A stretch of 64,000 nucleotides of DNA from Conchocele bisecta. Its lineage: Eukaryota; Mollusca; Bivalvia; Lucinida; Thyasiridae. The position numbers were made by a program, and so were the translations under genes. Within the stretch, counting starts at the first letter, position 1. Every line of letters starts with the position of its first letter. Location: positions 74,442,297 to 74,506,296 of the forward strand of contig CM055278.1 of assembly GCA_029237695.1 (NCBI GenBank), written 5' to 3'. Below, piece by piece: positions 1-11,658 of the stretch. Below the pieces are notes generated by a model. The model saw only the letters and a list, made by a program, of their open reading frames with translations. It ran no database searches and had not been told where the DNA came from.

Positions 1-16
1 GAGAGGTTTCACTGTA
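1..16. mobile_element. Right end of a short TACAGTGGAACC-type foldback
   Basis: GAGAGGTTTCACTGTA matches the right terminus of the ~70-bp foldbacks seen complete at 15983, 40620 and 61649. The left part is outside the window. Confidence 0.45.
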
Positions 17-136
17 TTTTATTTCAGAATTTCCATTTTATGGTAATTGTTTCCATCATCTTGCTTAAATCTTGCAAACAGCCTGTTACAGAATTTAAGC
101 CATGTCATGGAAATGGTTACCATAAAATTGAAATTT

Positions 137-471
137 TTATACGCACGTTTACAAAAGCGGGACGTATTATGTATTCATCTTGAACAGGCTGAAGGCAGCT
201 TGTCCACACAATAAATAGAGTTCTACTTGACGGATTGTAGCCGAATTCGGTATACATGTCTATGACGGCAAGACAAAGATGCCTATTGATTTTCTGATGA
301 CTTGTCTCCCCTTGGCGGCCATTTTTAATTTTCGCACTCTGTATCCTTGTCCACGCAATAACTCAAGTTCTACTTCACCGATTGTAACCAAATTCGGTAT
401 ACATGTTTATCACGGCAAGACAAAGAAGCCTATTGATTTTCCGATGACTTATCTCCCTTTGGCGGCCATTT
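137..471 (+). mobile_element. ATACG-type tandem-core element, 5' part (family C)
   Basis: Starts TTATACGCACGTTT with a nearby GGGACGTAT. Two core units follow, sharing GTTCTACTT(G/C)A(C)CG and AATTCGGTATACATGT, about 150-180 bp apart. Interrupted at the T-run of GGCGGCCATTTTT by the element at 472-2872 and resumed at 2873. The complete relative is at 36844-37207. Confidence 0.6.
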
Positions 472-2872
472 TTAGCTCGCCTGCACGAAGTGCAGAAGAG
501 CTTATGGCATACCCCCGGCGTCGTTGGCGTCGTTGGCGTCGGCGTCAGCGTCGTCCACAAACTTAACGTTGGGTAAATGTCTTATAACTTCTGTTTCCTT
601 TCATGGAACACCTTGTTATTTCATACATGCATTCCTCAGATGACCCTCTATCATGCTGTAGCAAATCCATGACCCACCACCCAGCCCTTACCCCAAGGTC
701 AAGGTCACAAACTTGGCACATTCATAAACTTAACGTTGGGTAAATGTCTTATAACTTCTGTTTCCTTTCATGGAACACCTTGTTATTTCATACATGCATT
801 CCTCAGATGACCCTCTATCATGCTGTAGCAAATCCATGACCCACCACCCAACCCTTACCCCAAGGTCAAGGTCACAAACTTGGCACATACATAAACTTAA
901 CGTTGGGTAAATGTCTGATAACTTCTGTTTCCTTTCATGGAACACCTTGTTATTTCATACATGCATTGCTCAGATGACACTCTATCATGCTGTAGCAAAT
1001 CCATGACCCACCACCCAGCCCTTAACCCAAGGTCAAGGTCACAAACTTGGCACATTCATAAACTTAACGTCTTATAACTTCTGTTTCCTTTCATGGAACA
1101 CCTTGTTATTTCATACATGCATTCCTCAGATGACACTCTATCATGCTGTAGCAAATCCATGACCCACCACCCGGCCCTTACCCCAAGGTCAAGGTCACAA
1201 ACTTGGCACATTCATAAACTTAACGTTGGGTAAATGTCTTATAACTTCTGTTTCCGTTCATGGAACACCTTGTTATTTCATACATGCATTCCTCAGATGA
1301 CTCTGTATCATGCTGTAGCAAATCCATGACCCACCACCAACTAGCCCTTACCCACCACCAACTAGCCCTTACCCCAAGGTCAAGGTCACAAACTTGGCAC
1401 ATTCATAAACTTAACGTTTTGGGTAAATGTCTTTTAACATCTGTTTCCTTTCATGGAACGCCTTGATATTTCATACATGCATTCATCTGATGATACTCTA
1501 TCATGCTATAGCAAAGCCATGACCCACCGCCCATCCCTTACCCCAAGGTCAAGGTCACAAACTTAGTACATTCATAAACTTAACTTTGGAGTAAATGTCT
1601 GTTTCCTTTCATGGAACGCCTTGCTATTTCATACATTCCTCAGATGACCCTCTGTCATGCTGTAACAAATCCACAACCCACCACCCAACCCTCACCCAAA
1701 AGTCAAGGTCACAAACTTAGCATGTTCATAAACTTAATGTTGGGGTAAATGTTGTGTAACTTCTGTTTCTTTACACATTGAACACCTTGATATTTCATAC
1801 ATGCATTCATCTGATGATACTCTATCGTGCTATAGCAAATCCATGATCAACCCCCACCCCTTTCCCCAAGGTCACGGTCACAAACTTAGCACATTCATAA
1901 ACTTAACGTTGGGGTAAATGTCTTATAACATCTGTTTCCTTTCATGGAACGCCTTGATATTTCATACATGCATTCATCTGATGATACTCTATCGTGCTAT
2001 AGCAATTCCATGACCCACTGCCCACCCCTTACCCCAAGGTCAAGGTCACAAACTTGACACATTGATAAACTTAACGTTGGGGTAAATGTCTGATAACAAC
2101 TGTTTCCTTTGATGGAACGCCTTGATATTTCATACATACATTCCTCAGATGACCCTCTATCATGATGTAGCAAATCCACAACCCACCACCTAACCCTTAC
2201 CCCAAGGTCAAAAACTTAGCATGTTCATAAACTTTACATTGGGGTAAATGTTGTGTAACGTCCGTTTCTTTACACTTTGAACGCTTTGATATTTCATACA
2301 TGCATTCATCTGATGATCCTCTATTGTGCTACAGCAACTTCATGACCCACCCCAGCCCTTTTCCCAAGATCAACATCATAAACTTAAAGTTGGAGTAAAT
2401 GTCTATTTATAACTTCTGTTTCTTTACAGGGTACACCTTCATATTTCATACATGCATTCATCTGCTGATACTCTATTGTGCTACAGCAAATCCATGATCT
2501 GTGCACCCCCCACCCCTTTCGCCAAGGCCAAGGTCACAAACTTAGCACATTTATACATGCATTACTCATGTGAATAGCTATCATGCTATAGAAAATCACC
2601 AACTTAGTGTGTTCATAAACTTAACGCTGGGTTAAATTTTGTTTTCCTTCTCTTTTCAGGGAGCGCATTGATATTTCATACATGCATTCATCTTAATATG
2701 CTATATCATGCTATATCAAATCCACGACCCACCTTCCACCACTGACCTCAATGTCAAGGTCCACCGCACGCACACCCCTTATCCCAAGGTCATGTTATAT
2801 AATATTCATGTTGTGACAAGTTTGAATGAAGGCTGCCAACAGGCGAGCTTCGTTGTCTTCTGACAACTCTTG
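472..2872 (+). mobile_element. Helentron/Pearl-like element, family A
   Basis: 5' end TTAGCTCGCCTGCACGAAG; a (GTCGGC)n-like stretch; about 13 core units; 3' end with CAGGCGAGCT, a GTTGTC-TTCT-GACAAC stem-loop, then TCTTG. AGCTCGCCTG and CAGGCGAGCT are perfect 10-bp subterminal inverted repeats. Removing it restores CCATTTTTAATTTT, as in the uninterrupted unit near 326. No coding capacity; non-autonomous. Confidence 0.7.
560..2800 (+). repeat. Tandem core array, 157-167 bp period, family A
   Basis: Units begin AACTTAACGTTGGG and carry ATTTCATACATGCATT and CCCAAGGTCAAGGTCACA. The first units start at 560, 727, 894, 1060 and 1217 and are very similar; later units diverge. Short open frames here are by-products of the repeat. 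Confidence 0.85.
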
Positions 2873-3030
2873 TTAATTTTTGCACTCTGTATCCTTTTCC
2901 ACGCAATAACTTGAGTTCTACTTCACCGATCGTAACCAAATTCGGTATATATGTTTATCACAGCTAGACAAAGAAGCCTATTGATTTTCAAACATTTCTG
3001 ATGGCTTATCTCCCCTTTGAGGGCTTAACA
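2873..3030 (+). mobile_element. Family C element, continuation after the insertion
   Basis: Resumes with AATTTTTGCACTCTGTATCC and the AATTCGGTATATATG core, ending around GGCTTATCTCCCC. Confidence 0.5.
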
Positions 3031-4000
3031 GCTTTTATGCAAATGAGCAATTGTCGGATGCAGCACCTATTTTGCGGGTTGAACTTGTTAAAAACACGGG
3101 TGTTACGGCATAAAGTAGTTCCAACAGCTTGATCACATTTTCTGTGTGATAAATGTTTTGTTTGCTTTTTTGTGTGAAATTTATGTTATTGCAAATGGGT
3201 GCGGCGATTAACCACCATACTCGATTATTCATGAATCTTAACCTCATGGTTCTGTGCACGAATACAATCTTTGCTTTTTCAGAATAGAAAATATTTGTCA
3301 TTTGGAGTTTTCCAAATATCTATTTTTAACTCAATAATGTGTTGTTGTTGCTGCTGTGAAATTCCTGCGCTTATTTTTTGCGAAAGGCTTTCCACTCTAG
3401 ATTAATTATTAGTCTATGTGTCATCCACAAACACATACTGCGAAGAATTTCAGGATGTTCAGTCCTTTGATTGTTGAGAATGTAAAGAAAATGTTCCAAG
3501 AACTGGCCGAAATATCCAGCTTTCTGGAGCCATGGATGTCTGGAATGTAACGGTACATGTGTATACATTAGCTGCTTATCGGCTACTGTAATCTATGTTC
3601 TGGAGTTCATTGCTAGTTTTATCAACTGTTTCAGATAAGCCCTAGTTGGCTTCTAAACATTAGCCACATTAACTACTGTAGCTCTGTCCAATGTTTCCAC
3701 TTTAAGCCATTTTACTGATGTGAAAGCATTACTATTTATTATTTTAGTGATTTCACCTTGAATGAATATGTGTTGATTGATGATCATTTGAACCTTCACA
3801 TTAAGTTCAATGCAATGGAGAGCACACCATTTAACTGATGTGAAGCATGAATATTTATTTTGCTCATTTCACCTTGAATATGTATGTTGTTATCACCATT
3901 TGAAACGTATCATTGAGACGGTTCAAATGCTTGGTCACAACATAAACGATTTTTGACGAGAATTGATTTTTTAGATGTTTTGAAATATTGCTTGTTAGAT
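3031..4000. other. Intergenic or intronic AT-rich sequence
   Basis: No gene seen. A diverged direct duplication is present at 3708-3774 and 3828-3890 (ACTGATGTGAA...TTTCACCTTGAAT). A dispersed motif GGTTCAAATG...GGTCACAACATA at 3918-3950 recurs at 10930, 24910 and 28170. Confidence 0.5.
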
Positions 4001-4005
4001 GCATG

Positions 4006-4092
4006 ATGGATGTTTCATTGATGGAATGGCGAACAGATGTAGATCCTGATCAGACTGTGCATGCACATGCTGATCTGGATTTACACCGGTAA
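4006..4092 (-). mobile_element. Partial copy of the GACTGGAGAAATGGGGCTTAT foldback
   Basis: Contains ATTGATGGAATGGCGAACAG, the paired ATCCTGATCAGACTGTGC and GATCTGGAT segments shared with fuller copies at 10505, 26795 and 38377. Both ends are missing. Confidence 0.6.
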
Positions 4093-4284
4093 AAAGAGTG
4101 ACTTTAAAACAATGTGGTAATTACTATAATGAGAGAATTGATTCATTATTTAATATTTTTATATGCGAGTTTTCTCAAATAGATGAATCTCTCGCTTCCA
4201 TTCAACAACACAATTCCATGAGTTATAAATGTACAACATAAATGCACCATATCATCACAGCCAAGTTTTGTCATGTTCTATTTA

Positions 4285-4859
4285 CACACATGAGGGTGGT
4301 TGGTAAATGGGAGCAGGAGAAGGGTAAACTTAACAATGGGATTCATCCTTGCAGGAATCCTGATATCGCTGGGGCCTATTTCATCAACATTTCAAAGTAT
4401 ACTTTACTAGCAAAGTATACTTTGAGGGAGTAATCATTTATTTTTCCTGAAATGCATTATTTCATATAGAACTAACAAATGCATATATTTCATGATTAAA
4501 AGTATGCAGAATTATTATACTGAATTTATTACATTATCACAGCCATTAAATGGCTGTGATAATGTAATAAATTCAGTATAATAAAAATTAATAAATTTAT
4601 CATAAAATTGAAAATTTCTCCCTCTAAGTATACTTTGCTACTAAAGTATACTTTGCAATGTTGATGAAATAGGCTACTGGTTTGGGCCTCAAGTACAGTT
4701 TTGGCTTTCTGGTGATTTCGAGCTGAATCCGGTGATATCCATTATAAAAGTAGTAAGATCAGTACTAATTATATTACTTTTAAGGAGTGGGGTTAAGTGA
4801 CTCTGGTGTGATGAGGACCTGACACCAGGTCAGGTTATTCTAATTAAATAAATATTGAC
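4285..4859 (+). mobile_element. 400-bp interspersed repeat split by a foldback MITE
   Basis: Left part GGTTGGTAAATGGGAGCAGG...CAGGAATCC; right part TACTGGTTTGGGCCTCAAG...GACACCAGGTCAGGTTATTC. The MITE 4370-4672 separates them. Confidence 0.65.
4370..4672. mobile_element. Foldback MITE with CAAAGTATACTTT ends
   Basis: A long inverted repeat: GCCTATTTCATCAACATT and AAAGTATACTTT on the left, mirrored by ACTTTGCAATGTTGATGAAA on the right. At the centre ATCACAGCCATT meets AATGGCTGTGAT. A second nearly complete copy is at 37738-38050 and a left-half copy at 63583-63693. Confidence 0.8.
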
Positions 4860-4884
4860 ATGATGATCTTAATCGATAAAAAAA

Positions 4885-5160
4885 GCACAGCCAAGTCTGG
4901 CCATGTGCTATTTACTTCCATGGCATTGTTATTTGGCCCAAAAAATAGTCCCAGTTTGAAATTTTCAAATTGTACAAATTTGTGCTCAAGTTTCTTGTCT
5001 ATGAAACATCATTTCACCACAACCAAGTCTGGCCATGTGCTATTTACTTCCATGGCGATGTTAATTGACCAAAAAATGATGTGCTCAAGTTGCTTGTCTA
5101 TGAAACATCATTTCACCACAACCAAGCCTGGCCATGTGCTATTTACTTCGGTACCAGTCC
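4885..5160 (+). repeat. Short tandem repeat, three units of about 100-130 bp
   Basis: CCAAGTCTGGCCATGTGCTA with TTTACTTCCATGGC occurs three times, with AAACATCATTTCACCACAAC between copies. Part of the unit (CCATGGCGATGTTAATTGAC) reappears at 5824. Confidence 0.75.
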
Positions 5161-5930
5161 ACCAAGATTTTATAATTTTTTAGTAATTCTTGGCCGAACG
5201 AGCACTTCCGCAAGTTTTTTTCTCAGATACCCTCTTCATATATTCACAGAGGCTGTTTGCTGTATACACCTGTTACATTATATGTCAAGAAACTTTAGTA
5301 GCTACACAAATCAAATTGGCATACAGCTAAGAGCATTTATAATGTGTAAAAGTTAGCATGTGGTGGTCAATTTCTGCATTTATTCCGTCATGGCCGCTGG
5401 ACTAAAGGCGCCAGAAAGCTATGTGACGTGCAGAGTTTGCACCAACAAATAATGTGTGAATCAAGTCTACATGTATACCTGCCCACACTGATCATGGTCT
5501 GTACTGGTACTGAGTGTTTTGTTTTCGAGCCACAAACCTCTGTTTCAGACTGCTAAAATTGCGCCCTAAACAGCAAACACACATTTCGAGCGGAAGATGC
5601 GTACAATTTTAATCTGAATATGCTCACTAAATGGTCCAGATCACAGTTTGGCACATAATTTTACAAATACTTGCTTTTGTCAACTGAAAATAGCATAGGA
5701 TGGTGAGTATTTAATTTTAAGTCACATTCAATCACCACAGACAGGCAGTTTTGGAATATTCAGTAAAAAGCCCATAGGAAAACTACGAAACTAAGCCTTT
5801 TTCAAGTGGACTGGTACCTTTTCCATGGCGATGTTAATTGACCAAAAAATGATCCCACTTGAGATTGAATCCACATGGTCCAGAATGTTGATACCAGGTT
5901 CCTAATATAATTACCTACTTCGCCATAGTA
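5161..5930. other. Unannotated AT-rich stretch
   Basis: No gene, RNA or complete repeat recognised beyond the repeat fragment at 5824-5860. Confidence 0.4.
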
Positions 5931-5961
5931 ACCACTTCAGCCATTGTAGGATGGTGTGTTT

Positions 5962-6180
5962 GTCTGTTGATCGATGTAGAACCAGCTGGTAGAGCGGGAA
6001 GTACAATTGTATTTCATAAACTCCAGTGTCGGGATCGAGGATCAAACCCGGGCTGCCGGAGTGACAGACGGAGGTCACCTCTCGGTTTACAATTCCACTC
6101 TGTAGAATGGCTTGATAGTCTATGATGTGTAAAATATTGGGCTTAAACACCGAAGGCTGTGGGTTCAATCCCCGTCTTAG
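5962..6180 (+). mobile_element. tRNA-derived SINE head(s)
   Basis: AGCTGGTAGAGCGG (A-box-like) precedes GATCAAACCCGGG. A second unit, AGGCTGTGGGTTCAATCCCC, matches the SINE heads at 63230 and 63300. Not a functional tRNA: the cloverleaf is incomplete. Confidence 0.5.
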
Positions 6181-6689
6181 GTACAACATACTGGTTTTCT
6201 CATGTTTCTGGGTCACTATGGGTGATTACTGGCAAGATTACTGCATTAGATTATCAGTTTGTACACAGCTGTCTTCAGAACCAATATATCATGTATAGTG
6301 GTCTGATGTACTGCTGGTCCTCTGTCCATCTGTTTGTTGAAGCTATGTTGTTGTAGTAGTAACATTACCATAGTTTTGGACAAATAATGTAGCCCATAGC
6401 ATTCCAAAGATTCAGTTTACTGATGGAAAATATGTGGAATTTGTATACCCCCAATCTCAGCAAAACCTCAGGCAATTAGTGTTTGGTCTGTGTGTTCGTC
6501 CGTCTGTCTGTGTTTTCAATTCTGTCATAACTTCTATATCCCTTTAAGGATTATATTAATATTTAATACATGTACATCATACTTGTGCACGAATGCCACA
6601 CATCCAATTTGTGCTTCATATGTCATTGACCTTCACAAATTAGTTAGAAGTTTTGATTAAAAAGTAAATTGCCTGAGTTTCACAATGCT

Positions 6690-7070
6690 GTTGTGGTGGG
6701 AGCATGTGATGGGTATTTTAACGATCGGGATTCATCCTTACCGGAATCCCGACCGGAGACCTGGTTTGGCCCTCATGTACGTCTTTAGCTTTCTTGTATG
6801 TGAGAGTTGAATCTGGTTATATGAGTAATACGATTATTCCTAATCCTATTACGTGTAGGGAAAGGGGCCATGTGGCTTTGGTGTGGTATGGACCTGGCAC
6901 CAGGTCAGGTTATTCTAATTGCAGTGCTGAAGATATATATTTTTCAATGTACATATTCCGTTTTGATCTTGGATTTTCCTCCCAATGCAGCAGGTTAAAT
7001 ATGTGATCGAATCCATTGGCCTGGCCTTAAATGACAGCTGTTGAAAGGCCGTTAAACACGAATAATCAAA
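6690..7070 (+). mobile_element. 400-bp interspersed repeat copy
   Basis: GGAGCATGTGATGGGTATTT, ACCTGGTTTGGCCCTCA, CTGGCACCAGGTCAGGTTAT, then TGAAAGGCCGTTAAACAC with an AATCAAAT tail. Confidence 0.75.
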
Positions 7071-7257
7071 TAAAAAATTGACAAATACCCTCGTCCGCTC
7101 GTATTGACGAGTGAATTTTGGATCTGGACTAGTGGCAATTTGAAGACAGTGTGGCATAAACATTCAAACGTAATTATATGAATGTTTGATTTGAAGTCCA
7201 ATCTGGATGAGTGGAAAATTAAGAATTTGTGGAGGCTTGCTGCCCTTTGATTATTCC

Positions 7258-8114
7258 CTCACCGATGGGCAAGAGGGGATATAGCGTTAGTACATACGTA
7301 CGTACGTGCGTACATTAGTAACACCTTTCATTTTTCAATAACTCAACTGCTTCACTGATTTTGTCCCGCTTACTTTAGAAGAAGCGGGACATACCGGTAG
7401 GCATAGCTTTTCCGTCAGTTGCCAGAAAATTATAATTCCTACGACCTCCATACTTGGTATACATCAAGACTGTGGTGTAACCATCTCACACAGAGGGAGC
7501 CCATGTGACCTTGACCTAGTTTTCGCATGCATTCAACGTTAAGTTTTTGCGTTTAGCTCTGTTTCTAAAACTTAACGCTCAGGTTAATTCACTGTAACTT
7601 CTGTTTCCCTCAATGGAATGATTCAATTTTCCATACATGCATTTGTAACAAAATCCCGCATCATTCTACAGAAAGCCCATGATGCCCGCTAACCCCAAAG
7701 GTCAAGGTCACTGACTTAGAATTTTCCGGGTTTGGAAAAGTTAACTCTCGGTTTAATTTATTACAACTTCTGTTTCCCTTGATGGAATGCTTTAATACTT
7801 CTTAGGTGTAAACTATAGCAACATCCTGCATGATTCTACAGAAATCCTATGGTTCCCGTTAACCCCAAGCTCAAGGTCACGGGCTTAGAAAATTATCTGT
7901 TTTGAAAACTTAACGCTTGGGTTGATTTATTGTAACTTCTGTTTCTCTTGATGGAATGTTTCAATATTTCATACATGCATTTGTAAGAACATTCCTCATC
8001 ATCTGCAGAAAGTTCATGGTGTCTGGTAACCCCAAGGTCACGGACTTCAAAAATGTCTAGTATAGAAATTTAGCATCAGGTGCCAGCAGATACATGTCGT
8101 TGGCGACATTCTTG
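7258..8114 (+). mobile_element. Tandem-core element(s), family D
   Basis: A 5' fragment (GGGCAAGAGGGGATATAGCG) is followed by a hairpin GTCCCGCTT...AAGCGGGAC at 7364-7391 and about three 150-175-bp core units with TAACTTCTGTTTCCCT and AGGTCAAGGTCA. The 3' end has TGTCG-TTGG-CGACA then TTCTTG. Probably a truncated copy next to a fuller one. Confidence 0.55.
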
Positions 8115-8146
8115 TTTGTTTTTAGGCTATCCATAATTATATCTCC

Positions 8147-8477
8147 GTTTCCTGTAACCCGACCGCCCCGCTAAAAACGGTGCGACCCGATTTTTTTTAT
8201 TGCAATTTCGTTTACAATTTTTTTTTACAATTTTGTTTTTTTTTTCTTCAATTTTTTGTTTTCTTCAATTTAGTGCTACAGTGGATTAAAAGGGTTAATA
8301 TAACCTCTGGCCCTAAATGGCATACATGTTCATACAACAACACATACAGCAATTGACATTCTTTTGTACCTTTTTAATATTAATAATTTTTAAATTCAAT
8401 ATCTCATGTGACAGAAAAAAAAAAAATTGCCTACCGACCGACCTACTTCTAAAATTCTGGGTCGGGTTACAGGAAAC
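8147..8477. mobile_element. MITE with 17-bp terminal inverted repeats
   Basis: GTTTCCTGTAACCCGAC at the left end and GTCGGGTTACAGGAAAC at the right are perfect inverted repeats. The interior is T-rich and then A-rich. No coding capacity. Confidence 0.7.
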
Positions 8478-8543
8478 AAACAATTTTTTAAGGACGGCCT
8501 TAGCTGTGTTTGTTGGAAAATAAGTGTTTTAGTTTCAGTTTAT

Positions 8544-9498
8544 TATCCGCTCGCCTAGCGAAAAGGGGATATAGGGATGCAAAAGTTGTCTGTTCGTCCG
8601 TCTGTCCATCACAAAAATGAACATTGGGGTTAATCTACAATAACTTCTGTTTCCAGAATTAATATTTCATAGGTGCATTTGTAACATCATCCTGCATCAT
8701 TCTACAGAAAGCGTATGGTGCCCGCTAACACCAAGGTCAAGGACTTAGAAATTGTTTTGTTTCAAAAACTTTACACTTCATTATAACTTCTCTTTCCCTC
8801 AATGGAATGCTTTACTATTTCATAGGTGTATTTTTAACATCTCACATCAGAGCTCCAGATAAGCTGAGTATTTGCTTAAATACCCAATTCAAATTGCCAA
8901 AAACCCAATTGAAATCAGAAGTAGCGAGTATCAAAAAGCAATACAAATTTTGTGGTAACTGCAGAAAACAATAAACAGACCACAATTATAGCATATTTTT
9001 CTTATTTTCCATGAAACACATCTTGGTATTTGATAAGTATTGTCTCCAAGGAGACAATTCTAATGAAATGCCAATACATGTTTTTCTTTGGAAGCAAGCT
9101 ATTCAATAATTGCTGTCTGTTGATGTGTAAACAGTAGTGTGATTTTATTTTACCCAATTAAAATTATGAAATACCCAATTGCTTCAGAAATGATGGAGTG
9201 ACAATACTCAATTGCTAATTCCTTATCTGGAGCCCTGTCACATCATTCTACAGAAAGCCCATGGTGCTCACTAACCCCAAGGTTATTACAAGCTCCTTAT
9301 GTACTATCAAACTGCGCCAGGCGGGACATCTTGTGATAATATTTGGCCACAATGTGTGTCTAGGGATGGTGTTTGTTTTGCATATGAGCCATGTCCGACT
9401 GACCAAGGTCAAGGTCACTGAGTCACTGTTTTTAAGGCAAAAATGTTTATTTTAAAAATATTATCAAGGCTGCCAGCTTAGTGATAATGATGCCCTTG
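8544..9498 (+). mobile_element. Tandem-core element, family D relative, interrupted
   Basis: 5' TATTATCCGCTCGCCTAGCG, core units like those at 7560-8060, then a CAG-ended insertion (8848-9237), then more core (AGGTCAAGGTCACTGAG) and an end at GCCCTTG. Confidence 0.55.
8848..9237. mobile_element. CAG-ended cut-and-paste element, 390 bp, 6-bp target duplication
   Basis: Ends CAGAGCTCCAGATAAG and CTTATCTGGAGCCCTG (15 of 16 bases paired). Flanked by TCACAT on both sides (8842-8847 and 9238-9243). It interrupts a core unit whose uninterrupted form reads CATCATTCTACAG. The CAG start suggests hAT, but hAT duplications are usually 8 bp. No transposase. Confidence 0.75.
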
Positions 9499-9504
9499 TT
9501 CTGC

Positions 9505-9657
9505 CAGGGCCCGGTTGCTCAAAACATCCGTTAGCTTAACGGACTGTTAAATCCTTAACTGAATGGTTAAAATCTCTGTTTTAACAGAGATTTTAACCAT
9601 TCAGTTAAGATTTAACAGTCCGTTAAGCTAACTGATGTTTTGAGCAACCGGGCCCTG
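9505..9657. mobile_element. Near-perfect foldback MITE, CAGGGCCCGGTTGC ends
   Basis: About 75-bp arms, for example CAGGGCCCGGTTGCTCAAAA against TTTTGAGCAACCGGGCCCTG, meeting at GTTTTAACAG. Only a few mismatches, so a young copy. Its transcript would form a long hairpin. Confidence 0.85.
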
Positions 9658-9951
9658 GTGTTTATTGTCAGCGGACAAGGTAGCAATGGCCATATGGCCT
9701 AGACAAGGGACTGGAATTAATTACTATAAGTGGGGTACACCACACTTGTGTTACGCTTATCTGCACTTACATGTATTGCTGATACTGAATGCATTGGAAT
9801 GTCCGGCCAGCTGTTTTTGTCACTCCGCTTGTGGACAGCCCTATGTAATCGGCACATTGGCGTACATATGTGCATGCATCCAAGTTTAAAGTTTTTCTGT
9901 ATACTATCAAAGCCTCAGCGGGTGTGACATGTGAGCCATGGCCATGTAGTT

Positions 9952-10300
9952 GAATAATTTTTCATTTGTGGACCGATTTACAAAATCTGACATATGTTGT
10001 CATATTCACATCATTTCCAAGCTATAACTAGCCCGGTTTCGGAATCAATTTCCAAAAATGTTCATTTTGCGACCCTCCTGGAGACCATCCTCCTTTTTGC
10101 CATATGTTAAATTCACATAGGAAAATCGTTTTTCGCAATAAAATCAAAATTTTATGGAATTTCATCAAATAAACCAAATAACAAAATTTGGGGAAGGTGA
10201 CTTTTTTGTTATCGAGTACTTACATTTAAATATTTTTTAGATTTAATATGTTTATTAACCAAAAGTTTGCCGGCAGCAAAACGTGGAACAGACAGTAGTT
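9952..10300 (+). repeat. Dispersed repeat, first copy (second at 42380-42668)
   Basis: Shares TTTTTCATTTGTGGACCGAT, GCCATRTTAAATTC, CCAAAAGTTTG(C/T)CGGCAG and AACGTGGAACAGACAGTAG with the copy in the other long intron, same orientation. Nature unknown. Confidence 0.7.
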
Positions 10301-10504
10301 AAATTGTTGCTGGGAAATGAAACCTTTGACAATTTGAAACCAAGGGCCTGCAGCTCTATATGTGGCTGCAATATTTCACCTTTTCACCTAGTGTGAACCC
10401 CGCCCTGGGTGCACAGATGCTACACTGACCACTGATGTAGGATTAGGTCATCTATTTCTGTTGATAGCAGAAATGTATTCATTGATTGCTGTGATGCTGA
10501 TATG

Positions 10505-10735
10505 TCACTGGAGAAATTGGGCTTATGGGTTTCGCGACCAGTGTAGATCCAGATTAGCCTGTGCATCCGCACAGTCTGATCAGGATCTACGCTATTCGCC
10601 ATTCCATCAATGAAGCACTTATCATGCTTCTAACAAGCAATATTGACTGTTGTCAGACAGGGGTGCTCTAGCAGATCAGGAACTACACTGGTCACAAATC
10701 CCATAAGCCCCATTTCTCCAGTCACTCAGCCACAG
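10505..10735. mobile_element. GACTGGAGAAATGGGGCTTAT foldback, near-complete copy
   Basis: CACTGGAGAAATTGGGCTTA opens it and TAAGCCCCATTTCTCCAGTC closes it; an inner pair of GATC-containing arms lies between. One strand gives a short frame starting [20 protein letters not shown], which recurs wherever this element sits. Confidence 0.8.
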
Positions 10736-10739
10736 AATA

Positions 10740-11349
10740 ATGATGGACTACTTTGATTGATCATACACAACTGGGGAAATACTTCTATATATATCAGCCA
10801 TGAGATAACCTACCTTAACACATTACATTCTGAGGATACACCAGTTTACAGTTGGAAAATTGTAAATATTTTCTTTATTTCTCATCAGAAGTATATGCTG
10901 TTACCACCATTTGAACTGTCTCATCAAGATGGTTCAAATGAGTGGTCACAACATATACTTTCATTGAGAAATAAAAAAAAGCAATCAGAATGAAACATTT
11001 TCATACGCCCAAAATTGTATTCCTATGTAACGGGTCAATTCATGTATCAATGTCTTCCCCACCCTGGGTGCACAGGGGCAAATACCTAGGATTAAAGAAA
11101 TGAAAAAACTGAGTGTCTAATTCCTGGATAATAATAGTTTATCTAATCAATATTTTCCTATCACAAATAATGGTATTATTACCAGTAGTGGGTGGGTGGT
11201 GTTGGTTTGCGTTCAATACTACACAATACTAGTCAATATACAGAATGTCGATCAGAATATTTTCCACAAACTTTTCTCATTCATTTTTCATCAAAATTAT
11301 ATGTTGTCACCACTCATTTGAAGAAGAATAAATAGAATTTTCTGTACAG
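10740..11349. other. Intronic or upstream AT-rich sequence
   Basis: Only the dispersed motif ATGGTTCAAATGAGTGGTC (10929) was recognised. No upstream PIX exon seen. Confidence 0.4.
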
Positions 11350-11407
11350 AAAATGGTGTATCCTCAGTCATCAACATGTAAATTAGCAATCACCCCGTCC
11401 ATTGCAG

Positions 11408-11658
11408 GAAAAGCGCTCGAGGACCATCCAAAAGTTGTCGAGAATGACTACGAACCACTGACTAACATCATCCCTGGTCGATACCAAGCCACTGCGACCG
11501 CCACCGCGTCAACGATCCGACAATCACCGTCACCGTCCCCCGGGCACAAGCCCCAGCTGCCACCCAAACCACCGGGTCTCCAGAAAATGGTGGAGCCCGG
11601 CTCGAACCCGAAGAAGGTCAAGTCCCTACACCACTTCAAAGGGACAAATAATGATGAG
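11408..11658 (+). CDS. ARHGEF7: PIX exon: proline-rich linker and first third of SH3
   Basis: The exon encodes about 83 residues ending [14 protein letters not shown], the first beta strand and RT loop of the PIX SH3 domain (SLHHF stands where ALYDF is usual). Ahead of it is a proline-rich stretch with [10 protein letters not shown], a possible SH3 ligand, and an ATATATA run. The donor is GAG|GTTGGA at 11659, phase 0, and joins exactly to the next SH3 exon. GC content is visibly above the flanks, as expected for coding sequence. The 5' boundary is the weak point. I prefer the acceptor CCATTGCAG|G at 11408, but TTCTGTACAG|A at 11350 keeps the same frame open and would add about 19 residues starting KMVYPQ; an ATG at 11353 in that extension could even be a start. 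An antisense frame over the same bases is a shadow. Confidence 0.85.

Noticed and set aside
8848..9237. Simple hAT assignment
   Set aside because: The CAG ends fit, but the flanking duplication is 6 bp, not 8, so the superfamily is left open.
11448..11639. Minus-strand frame across the linker exon
   Set aside because: Antisense shadow of the PIX exon, caused by its higher GC content.
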